This document shows, in pieces, positions 19,377 through 27,458 of a DNA stretch of 64,000 nt. The translations under genes and the position numbers were made by a program. Numbering within the stretch: position 1 is the first letter of the stretch; each line of letters begins with the position of its first letter. Under the pieces are notes generated by a model, which saw nothing but the letters and a program-made list of their open reading frames with translations, did not search any database and was not told the DNA's origin. Source of the DNA: Acidimicrobiaceae bacterium (GTDB lineage Bacteria > Actinomycetota > Acidimicrobiia > Acidimicrobiales > Poriferisodalaceae); contig PBHE01000003.1 of assembly GCA_002719335.1 (NCBI GenBank), positions 1 through 64,000 of the forward strand, given 5' to 3'.

Positions 19377-21157
19377 GCAGTTGGTCTAGAACCCTTTGGT
19401 GGCCGCTAGCTATGGCAGTTGTGGTTGCCGCGTGTGGTTCCGACGGTCCTTTAGTTGTTCGGGATCCCAATCCATCGTTGGTTCAACCGACGTCTCCCCC
19501 CGCGACTGACGGCCCGAAGGTTCGGCCGCCCGATGAGAGCACCGATGAGAATGCGGGTCGATCGGATGGGGGTATCCGTTCGCGGAGCGGGGGATCAGCA
19601 ACTGTACTTTTGGCCCAAGATTCACACCCGATTACTGGCTGGACACCTTGGGACCATGTGTGTGCCTGGTCGTGCCGCAACGTTCTCGACCAGGTGTTGG
19701 AAACACTCACCGTCGTTCTTCCGGATGGGACCACGTCACCTTGGTTAGCCGAACGTGTCGAATCCAACCCCACGATGCTCAACTGGACCGTCACCATACG
19801 AGAAGGCCTGAGATTCACTGACGGGAAACCAGTCACGGCTCACGTGATCAAAGAAGGATATGAAGAATTCTTAAAAAAAGGTGAAGTGACACGTGGTTTG
19901 CTTCGCGACGCGCGAATCAACGCCGTAAAGGTGCTTGATAAATACAGCCTGATGATCGATTTGGCAGAACCGAATCCTGGGTTGGATGTCGTGCTTTCGG
20001 GGCCAATTGGTCGAGTATTTTCTGTCGAGTCCGCTATGGCCGACCCAGCGGGTTTTCTTCGCAGCCCAGTGGGCACCGGCCCGTACATTATTGACGCTTG
20101 GGAGGTCGGCGAACCGCTGCTACTTGTAGCAAACCGTGACTATTGGAGAAAAGATGCTGACGGCGTACCGCTTCCCTACCTAGATCGATTGGTTTTTCGT
20201 CAAGTAGTAGACGAGAACGAACGCATTGAGTCCGTTCGTAGCCGCGATGCCGACTTCGCTTACACCCGCTCTGCACTTGCCATCGAACGGGCGCGGGACC
20301 TTGAACTCACCGTCGTGTCGCGCAACGAAAACAACGTGGGCGCAGTGCTATTCAACACTCTAAAAGCTCCTGCCGATGATGTTCGGGTGCGGAGAGCTCT
20401 TCAACTATCAACGAACCAAGAACTATTAATCAAATCATCAATGGGAGCAGGAGCTGGAGAACGCGCCACTCAATGGTTTGCACCGGAAAGCCGATGGTGG
20501 TCTGGGCTCGCCGCTGAGCGATGGCCCAAAACAAATACCGCTCAAGCGAAGGAGCTTCTGGCTGCCTACGTCGACGACGTGGATCGTTCTGATAGACGAG
20601 CGGAGGGATCGAAGGTTGTTGTCAGGCTGCAATGCACCGATGACATTCATCTTTCTTCGATGACCCGAGAATTAGCTCGACAGTGGGAAGCTACTGGATT
20701 TGTGGAAGTCGAACTCGAAACGGTCACACGTAACGGGTTAATCCAAAGAGTCTTAGGTTCGGTCACGGATAGGCCGGGCTTTAGCGGAGACTTTCTTGCT
20801 ACATGCTGGCGTTTCGGAGGCGAATCGGACCCCGCGATGATGTTCGCCCCGTTATTTGGTCCCGTTCGAACCTCACCGTTGAACGTCACTAACCTTCATG
20901 ACGAATCTCTAACTTTGTTGGTAGATCTGCTGCACTCAAGTCGAATTGAGACAGTTCGCCAAGCAGCGGTCGAACAACTGATGCTGGCGTTCGTTGAGCG
21001 AATGCCGATGATCTACCTTTCTCATGCTCAGTCAGCTCTGGTTGGTCATTCCGATACTGCAGGTTTGGGGTCGTGGGTTCTCCCAGATGGCACGGGGGTA
21101 CTTGGTCAGGTGGCCGGAGTAGGCCGTTGGGCAGAGGTCTGGCTTCCCCATGAATAG
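19358..21157 (+). CDS. ABC transporter substrate-binding protein, peptide/SBP_bac_5 family lipoprotein
   Basis: Lipobox VVVAACGSDG; LRFTDGKPVTAHVIKEGYEEF, GTGPYIIDAWEVGEPLLLVANRDYW typical of SBP_bac_5. Confidence 0.9.
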   Translation: MASKTLSSWSRTLWWPLAMAVVVAACGSDGPLVVRDPNPSLVQPTSPPATDGPKVRPPDESTDENAGRSDGGIRSRSGGSATVLLAQDSHPITGWTPWDHVCAWSCRNVLDQVLETLTVVLPDGTTSPWLAERVESNPTMLNWTVTIREGLRFTDGKPVTAHVIKEGYEEFLKKGEVTRGLLRDARINAVKVLDKYSLMIDLAEPNPGLDVVLSGPIGRVFSVESAMADPAGFLRSPVGTGPYIIDAWEVGEPLLLVANRDYWRKDADGVPLPYLDRLVFRQVVDENERIESVRSRDADFAYTRSALAIERARDLELTVVSRNENNVGAVLFNTLKAPADDVRVRRALQLSTNQELLIKSSMGAGAGERATQWFAPESRWWSGLAAERWPKTNTAQAKELLAAYVDDVDRSDRRAEGSKVVVRLQCTDDIHLSSMTRELARQWEATGFVEVELETVTRNGLIQRVLGSVTDRPGFSGDFLATCWRFGGESDPAMMFAPLFGPVRTSPLNVTNLHDESLTLLVDLLHSSRIETVRQAAVEQLMLAFVERMPMIYLSHAQSALVGHSDTAGLGSWVLPDGTGVLGQVAGVGRWAEVWLPHE

Positions 21158-22184
21158 CAGCGCTGTATCCCTCGATTTGCTTGGATGGCAAAGACGCAAC
21201 AGCGGAGACCTTCAGCTACCCGCCGGGCAGGTAATCAGTCGAGTCGTCGTGGAACATCGAGGAGCGTATGAACTTTTAGGACCTCACGGGTGGTGTGAAG
21301 CTGTGCTCGATAGCGTGGCGCGGGAGCGAGCTGATGAACCAACGGACTACCCCGCCGTAGGCGACTGGGTTGTACACACTGTTGAACCCATCGACAATCG
21401 ACGCGTCGCAATTGTCGAAGTCCTCCCGAGACACTCGATGGTTACGCGTCGGGCGTCTGGTGCGGCACCACTTCCACAGGTCGTCGGTGCCAACATTGAC
21501 ACACTGGCCATTGTCACCTCTCCGGATCAAGATCTAGATGAACATTTGATTGAGCGTTACCTTGTCACTGCGATCGGTGGTGGCGCATCGGCGGTTCTAG
21601 TCATCAACAAGACGGATCTGGGCGACGGGGATGCGATCCGGGGTCGACTGACCAGTCGCGGAGTGGAACAACAAATTTTGATGGTTAGCGCAAAAACTGG
21701 TGATGGTATGAGTGCGTTGGCAAACCTTTTAGCTGGCGGCGCGACGGTTGCATTTACAGGAGCTTCGGGTGTCGGTAAGTCGACTCTCGTGAACCGCTTG
21801 GTGGGAGATTCAGTTCTTGCTACCGGCGCTGTCGACGACGAAGGAGCCGGTCGCCACACCACGGTGCGACGAGAACTACTTGTCGCTGGGGGAGGCGTGT
21901 TGATTGATACGCCGGGCCTGAGAGAGCTTCAACTATGGAACGGTAAGGGGTTAGATCAAGTGTTCTCTGATGTTGTCCGATTCGCGGTCCGATGTAAGTT
22001 CGCCGATTGCAGTCACCGTGATGAACCGGATTGCGGCGTGGTTGGCGCCCGCGTAAGAGGTGACCTGGATCCTGATCGCTTAGCTTCATACCTTGAGTTG
22101 TGTCACGAACTGTCTGAGCTCGAAGAGGAAATCGACGAATACCAAAGGACCCGCCGGCGCCGGCGAGACGCTCGTCGCAGTTAG
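21150..22184 (+). CDS. rsgA: Ribosome small subunit-dependent GTPase A
   Basis: Circularly permuted GTPase: NKTD, GASGVGKSTLVNRL, DTPGLREL, C-terminal CKFADCSHRDEPDCGV zinc site. Confidence 0.94.
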   Translation: MNSSAVSLDLLGWQRRNSGDLQLPAGQVISRVVVEHRGAYELLGPHGWCEAVLDSVARERADEPTDYPAVGDWVVHTVEPIDNRRVAIVEVLPRHSMVTRRASGAAPLPQVVGANIDTLAIVTSPDQDLDEHLIERYLVTAIGGGASAVLVINKTDLGDGDAIRGRLTSRGVEQQILMVSAKTGDGMSALANLLAGGATVAFTGASGVGKSTLVNRLVGDSVLATGAVDDEGAGRHTTVRRELLVAGGGVLIDTPGLRELQLWNGKGLDQVFSDVVRFAVRCKFADCSHRDEPDCGVVGARVRGDLDPDRLASYLELCHELSELEEEIDEYQRTRRRRRDARRS

Positions 22185-22966
22185 CTACCGGAAAAACGAG
22201 GCGTTCGTTTTGCCATGAACGCCTCGACCCCCTCTCGATAATCTGCGCTGTCAAAACACGCGTTGACTAGGTCATTAATCTCGCGAAAATCGCGAAGTGA
22301 TTCAGGCTTCGCCCATTCATCGGTAGCAGCCTTAGCCGCCCTGATGGTCAGTGGTGCGTTTTGGCAGATGATGTCCATCCATTCGCTGGTCGCCGCTTCT
22401 AGCTCGGCTTTCGGCACTACTCGATTCACGAGCCCCATGTTTAAAGCTTCGTCAGCTCCGAAACGATCCGCAAGAAACATGATTCTTTTTGTCGCGGAGG
22501 GTCCAATCAACTGAACAAGTTTTCCTAATCCCTCAGAGCGATAACCCAGCCCGAGTCGCGCTGCAGGAATCGTGAACTTCGCGTCATCGGCAACAATCCG
22601 AAGATCTGCGGTGAGCGCCACAGCGAGCCCCCCACCTATGCAGTACCCGTGAATCATCGCGACTAGTGGTTTTGGCATTGTTACGAGAGCTGCGTAAGCG
22701 CGGTCCGAAACGTTGTCGTAATCGCGATTCGCGGAACTGTCTGTTCGTTTATCACTGAACTCACTAATGTCTGCTCCCGCAGCGAACGCCTTATCTCCTT
22801 CTCCCCTGATCAACACCGCTCGGATCTCTTGATCGCGGGCCAACTCCGTAGCCGAGTCAAGCAACCCTTGCCACATCTCAGAGCTAATAGCGTTATGTCG
22901 TTCTGAGTGGTCAAGCACGATGACCCCGATGTGGTCTTCGCGTCGAATATGCACTAGTCCTGTCAC
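22181..22966 (-). CDS. Enoyl-CoA hydratase/isomerase family protein
   Basis: GEGDKAFAAGADISEF, HGYCIGGGLAVALTADLRIVADDAKFTIPAARLGLGY; GTG 22966 preferred start. Confidence 0.93.
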   Translation of the reverse strand: MTGLVHIRREDHIGVIVLDHSERHNAISSEMWQGLLDSATELARDQEIRAVLIRGEGDKAFAAGADISEFSDKRTDSSANRDYDNVSDRAYAALVTMPKPLVAMIHGYCIGGGLAVALTADLRIVADDAKFTIPAARLGLGYRSEGLGKLVQLIGPSATKRIMFLADRFGADEALNMGLVNRVVPKAELEAATSEWMDIICQNAPLTIRAAKAATDEWAKPESLRDFREINDLVNACFDSADYREGVEAFMAKRTPRFSGS

Positions 22967-23021
22967 CAACTGAACGCTACACGGCATCGACAACGCCTGA
23001 TAGGTGGCTAGTCTCGGCTCG

Positions 23022-24131
23022 ATGTCGAGACACAGATGGCGAGTCGTGCTGTGCATCGTGGTCGCTGTAGCCGCAGCGAGTTGCGCTGGCACTCCTCCCA
23101 GTGCGCGACTTTCTCCAACCTCGACCACGCCACAAGGCATAAACGCCCCGGATGAAACTGCAGGAGGTACCACCCTCATAAGTTCTCAGGACCTACAACA
23201 ACCGGTTGCCGATGTTGCTGCGACAACACTGCCTCCTGAACAGCGCAATATTTGGCCGCTCACTGGAATCCAAGGTGAAGATGTAGGTGACTGGCCCGCC
23301 CTCCTCGTCAAAATTGACAACCATGATCGCGCTCGACCTCAATTTGGGATCAACTCAGCGGATGTCGTTTTTGAGGAGATCGTGGAGGGTGGCCTCACCC
23401 GGTTTGCCGCGGTGTTTCACTCCAAAGAGACCAACATTGTGGGACCGGTCCGATCTGTGCGCACGAGCGACTTTGATCTTCTTTCCAATTTCAATCGCCC
23501 ATTATTTGCGAATTCGGGTGGTAACGAAGCTGTTCTTGAGCTGTTACGCGACGTTGATTTCGTAGACGTGAGTTCCAATGCAGATCTCGACTCGTACCGA
23601 CGTCTGCCTGAACGCCAGTCTCCGCACAACCTTGTAACGAGCACTAGGCCGCTTCGAGTCGTAGGTGATGACCGAGGCGGTGGTGGAAACCCGCCAATTC
23701 TTTTTGCCCGCCGAGGCTTAGATGAACCACTACCAGCCGCTGCTGTTGAGGTGAAGGGCGTGGATATTAATTACGGCGTCACCAACGTCAGGTATCGGTG
23801 GGATCAAAATCGAAATGGATGGATTCGTAGCCAAGACGGTTCTCTCCATGTCGATGCTGCCGGTGTCGTTGTTGCCCCGGAAATTGTGATTGTTCAAGTC
23901 ATTTCTTACAGGCGCAGCGCAGCCGATGGAAGGTCGCCTGAAGCCGTCTTGCTCGGTGAAGGACCGGCGTTGGTCTTGTATAGCGGACACTTACTTGAGG
24001 GTTTGTGGGAACGTCGAGAAGCAACTGACCTCACCTATTACTCGGATCGCGCCGGGCAGGCGATTACTGTTCCATCGGGAAGCACGTGGGTTGCGCTCCC
24101 GCGCGTGGGGCAAGTTCAAATTGTCGAATAG
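23022..24131 (+). CDS. DUF3048 (YerB-like) domain lipoprotein
   Basis: Lipobox AAASCAGT; WPLTG, DWPALLVKIDNHDRARPQFGINSADVVFEEIVEGGLTRFAAVFHSKETNIVGPVRSVRTSD typical of DUF3048. Confidence 0.88.
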   Translation: MSRHRWRVVLCIVVAVAAASCAGTPPSARLSPTSTTPQGINAPDETAGGTTLISSQDLQQPVADVAATTLPPEQRNIWPLTGIQGEDVGDWPALLVKIDNHDRARPQFGINSADVVFEEIVEGGLTRFAAVFHSKETNIVGPVRSVRTSDFDLLSNFNRPLFANSGGNEAVLELLRDVDFVDVSSNADLDSYRRLPERQSPHNLVTSTRPLRVVGDDRGGGGNPPILFARRGLDEPLPAAAVEVKGVDINYGVTNVRYRWDQNRNGWIRSQDGSLHVDAAGVVVAPEIVIVQVISYRRSAADGRSPEAVLLGEGPALVLYSGHLLEGLWERREATDLTYYSDRAGQAITVPSGSTWVALPRVGQVQIVE

Positions 24132-24151
24132 TGACCGCTTCGATCGCGTCG

Positions 24152-24937
24152 CTAGCTGCCGTCCCTCGGCACCCAAGACGCATCGCGTCGTTCCCGAAAC
24201 GCGCCGATGCCTTCTTGCGCCTCCGCACTTTGAAAAAGTGACTGGCTTAACTCGGTGGTCCATGTCCAGGCGTCGTCTCGGGTCATCTGTGGAACCTTCG
24301 AAACCAATTGTTTGGATGCCGCAAGAGCATTAGGTCCCCCTCGGACCACCTTGTCGAGTGTTTCGCTTATCTCGGCGTCCAACTGCTCCCTCGGCACAGC
24401 GCGATTTATCAGCCCCACTTCTGCTGCACGAGTGGCGGGGATGCGTTCGCCGTTAAGAAATAATTCGCTGGCGTCGGCGCGTCGCAACTTTGGTAAGCAC
24501 ACCACTGAAATCACGGCAGGGGCTACTCCTATCCGAACCTCAGTGAAGCCCATGACAATGTCATCGGCGGCAATAGATATGTCGAACGCTGCCGCGAAAC
24601 CAACTCCGCCTCCAGTGCAGTGTCCAGCTATTCGACCTAAGACCGGTTTGGGCGATTCCATGATGTCATCGAGAATTCGAACAAAACTGTGACGAGCCAT
24701 GGGTTGTGGCACCCCTGGTTGGTTTGCCTTTAAATCTGCACCCGCACAGAACGTGTTGCCGTTGTTGGTGAAAAGGATGACCCTGACGTCCTCATCGCCT
24801 TGAGCTGTCTGAAAGTGGTCGCCGATGGAATTAACCATTTCGACGCTAAGGGCGTTTCTGTTGTCGGGCCGATTCAAAGTGATGGTCGCCACACCTTGCG
24901 ATACATCGTAAAGAGCTGCTTTGTCTGTATCGGTCAC
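24152..24937 (-). CDS. Enoyl-CoA hydratase/isomerase family protein
   Basis: ATITLNRPDNRNALSVEMV, NTFCAGADLKA, GHCTGGGVGFAAAFDISIAADD; GTG 24937 preferred over the 25546 ORF start. Confidence 0.93.
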   Translation of the reverse strand: MTDTDKAALYDVSQGVATITLNRPDNRNALSVEMVNSIGDHFQTAQGDEDVRVILFTNNGNTFCAGADLKANQPGVPQPMARHSFVRILDDIMESPKPVLGRIAGHCTGGGVGFAAAFDISIAADDIVMGFTEVRIGVAPAVISVVCLPKLRRADASELFLNGERIPATRAAEVGLINRAVPREQLDAEISETLDKVVRGGPNALAASKQLVSKVPQMTRDDAWTWTTELSQSLFQSAEAQEGIGAFRERRDASWVPRDGS

Positions 24938-24962
24938 AAACGTGAGCCTAGTGAGCGCGCGG

Positions 24963-26114
24963 GTGACGCAGGTGGGTGCACATAAGCTGGTGCTCGTGAC
25001 CCAAATCATTCCTTCCATCGCAGCAACACTGAATGAAGCGTGCGGGACAGATCCAGACTGGCTGTGTCGAAAAGTGTTCGAATGGACCGACAACTCAGAC
25101 GTTGCCGGCATCGCGACGTGGCTAGTTGATCGTCCAGTCAAGGTGCTTGTTATTGTTCTCCTCGCGTTGTTGACGCGCCGCATCGTCCACAAGGCCATCG
25201 ATGGGTTAATTGATCGCCTCATGTCCGAGAGGTCCTCAGAGGAGAAAGACGCCGTTCGAGCTGCCGAAGCCTCAAGCAGCATGCTGCGTCGTGAGGTGCT
25301 CTCCGGGAAATTGGCATCGCTCCGTAACCGAACAGACCGAGCGCGCCAAAGAGCAAAAACCCTCGGGATGCTTTTCAAGAGCATTGCGTCAGCAGCAGTT
25401 GGAACAGTGACTCTGATGATGCTTCTGGGGGAGTTCGACATCAACCTCGGCCCTCTACTTGCCGGTGCAGGCATCTTGGGCCTAGGAATTGGCTTTGGCT
25501 CACAATCTCTAGTTCGAGATTTACTGAGCGGAATATTTATGCTCATCGAAAACCAATATGGGGTCGGCGATTATATCGACGTAGGTGAAGCTAATGGCAC
25601 GGTCGAATCGCTCGGACTGCGTACCACAAGGCTTCGCGACAAATATGGGACGCTGTGGCACATTCCTAATGGCGAAATCCGTCGTGTTGGAAACATGACC
25701 CAGAGCTTTTCAAAAATACCCATGGAAATTGACGTCGCGTATGACACTGATCTGGACTTGGCGATGGAGACAATGAAAACCGTTGCAGACGGTGTGTGGA
25801 ACGAACAACTGGAAGAAGCCACCATCGTGGAGGAACCAGTCATCTCCGGCATCCAAAACTTTGGTGCCGACGCAATCACGATCCGACTTTCGGTCAAAAC
25901 TGAACCAGGAGAACAATGGAGCACTGCTCGTGTACTGAGAAAACGCCTCAAGGAAGCATTCGATGAGGCAGGCATCGAAATTCCGTTCCCACAACGAACC
26001 GTTTGGTTTCGGAGCGAGGCCGATCAGAAACCCGCGGTCAAGAAAACCGGTCCTGGGTTCCAAACCGGTCCCCGATCAGGTGGCGGAGGTGGCGGAGACG
26101 ACGATGGGGAGTAG
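24963..26114 (+). CDS. MscS family mechanosensitive ion channel
   Basis: LAGAGILGLGIGFGSQSLVRDLLSGIFMLIENQYGVGDYIDVGEANGTVESLGLRTTRLRDKYGTLWHIPNGEI is the MscS core; start codon uncertain (24963 or 24996). Confidence 0.92.
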   Translation: MTQVGAHKLVLVTQIIPSIAATLNEACGTDPDWLCRKVFEWTDNSDVAGIATWLVDRPVKVLVIVLLALLTRRIVHKAIDGLIDRLMSERSSEEKDAVRAAEASSSMLRREVLSGKLASLRNRTDRARQRAKTLGMLFKSIASAAVGTVTLMMLLGEFDINLGPLLAGAGILGLGIGFGSQSLVRDLLSGIFMLIENQYGVGDYIDVGEANGTVESLGLRTTRLRDKYGTLWHIPNGEIRRVGNMTQSFSKIPMEIDVAYDTDLDLAMETMKTVADGVWNEQLEEATIVEEPVISGIQNFGADAITIRLSVKTEPGEQWSTARVLRKRLKEAFDEAGIEIPFPQRTVWFRSEADQKPAVKKTGPGFQTGPRSGGGGGGDDDGE

Positions 26115-26126
26115 TGCGCGGCGACC

Positions 26127-27434
26127 TCAATCAATGACTACGACTTGAGTGCCGACTCTCGCCCAGGCATAAAGCTGTGCCGCTTGGTCATCTCGTAGAC
26201 GAATACACCCATCCGATCGGTAGCTCCCCAACTGAGATTCCATCTGCATAGCTTCCCCGAAGCCATCAATAGGGATGTTGTGAAAACCGATCGCCTGCTC
26301 AACCCCCCACGTAAACCGCACCATATATTCCATGCGGATATCATCGTGTCCTGCGATGGTGTGACGAGATTTCGAAAACACCTGGTAGATACCAGGCTGT
26401 GGTTTATCTGCCCGAGCGCTGACGAAAAAGTTGGCAGCTACTTTGCCGTCGTTTTCGACGAGCCAAACCCTGTGACGTTGATTTGAAAAGATCGCACGTC
26501 GGCCCGACCCGGAATCTGGAGGAACGGCAGGTGGCGACGAAGTCGCCATCCAGTAACCATCGCCGGTGCCGCCAATTGCGAAGGCCCCGATCGGTGCCAG
26601 TTCGTGAGCGTTCATTTGACCGAGATGAGCCGCCGAACCGAAAGTGAAAACTTTCCCGCGTTGGCTCACCATCCAATATCCGCGACCGTCGGGAGTTCGC
26701 TCAGCCGCGACAATCCGACTGCTGGAGACGTCGTTGTTTGCGAGAGAACCTCGAAAACGCGCAGATCCATAGGCATGAACTGATCCGTCCGCGCCGATGA
26801 GTAAGTAGCCGTTTCCGTCAGTTGCTGATAACAAATCGATGACTGGCCGATACAGGCTGCGATTCCCAAGTCCACCCAAGTACCGAGCTTCCCCGAACGC
26901 GAAAACGCCGCCGTCAGCAGCAGTCAGCCAATAGCCAGTTCCGACTGGAACTGGTTCGAGATCGACAATGGGTGCTTGAAGCGCAATGTGTCCAACCGAA
27001 CCTCGCCAAAGAGCCGTTCCAAACGCGTAAACGACTCCTCGGCTTGTGACGAGCCAGTAACCGTTGCCGTCGCTCGTTACTGCTAAATCCACTACTGGAG
27101 AATCGAGAGAAATCGACCGCAGGTCCCCACGATGGATAGCGTCGCCGAAATGAAAAACTCTGCCGTCTTTGCTGACAATCCAATATCCGTCGCCGCTTCT
27201 GGTGGAAGTTAAGGCCGCTAAGTCGAAGTCGATTTCTGCTGTGAGATTTCCCAGATCTGAAGCGCCGCCGAATGGATGAACTTCGCCACTTACGTTCGAA
27301 TCTGCGGACTGGTACACGCCTGGTTCGAGCCAATCGGCGGCGTTCGCCATTGACGCTGGCCCACTGCACAGCAGCACTGTGAGGCACAGAGCAGTTGCAA
27401 AGCGAAATAGCGGTGAGCCTTTTAGATGAGTCAT
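26127..27434 (-). CDS. L,D-transpeptidase (YkuD) fused to N-terminal GYW/FG repeats, predicted secreted
   Basis: Signal peptide; repeated GYWhVxxxGxVFxFGxAxxxG units; C-terminal FHNIPI...LGSYRSDGCIRLRDDQAAQLYAWARVGTQVVV catalytic motif. Confidence 0.88.
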   Translation of the reverse strand: MTHLKGSPLFRFATALCLTVLLCSGPASMANAADWLEPGVYQSADSNVSGEVHPFGGASDLGNLTAEIDFDLAALTSTRSGDGYWIVSKDGRVFHFGDAIHRGDLRSISLDSPVVDLAVTSDGNGYWLVTSRGVVYAFGTALWRGSVGHIALQAPIVDLEPVPVGTGYWLTAADGGVFAFGEARYLGGLGNRSLYRPVIDLLSATDGNGYLLIGADGSVHAYGSARFRGSLANNDVSSSRIVAAERTPDGRGYWMVSQRGKVFTFGSAAHLGQMNAHELAPIGAFAIGGTGDGYWMATSSPPAVPPDSGSGRRAIFSNQRHRVWLVENDGKVAANFFVSARADKPQPGIYQVFSKSRHTIAGHDDIRMEYMVRFTWGVEQAIGFHNIPIDGFGEAMQMESQLGSYRSDGCIRLRDDQAAQLYAWARVGTQVVVID

Positions 27435-27458
27435 GAGCTATACGGTCGACGATACGAG

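Noticed and set aside
24938-25546. N-terminal extension of the 464-aa minus ORF (24152-25546)
   Set aside because: The extension is antisense to the MscS coding region and Ser/Arg-rich; the enoyl-CoA hydratase starts near 24937.
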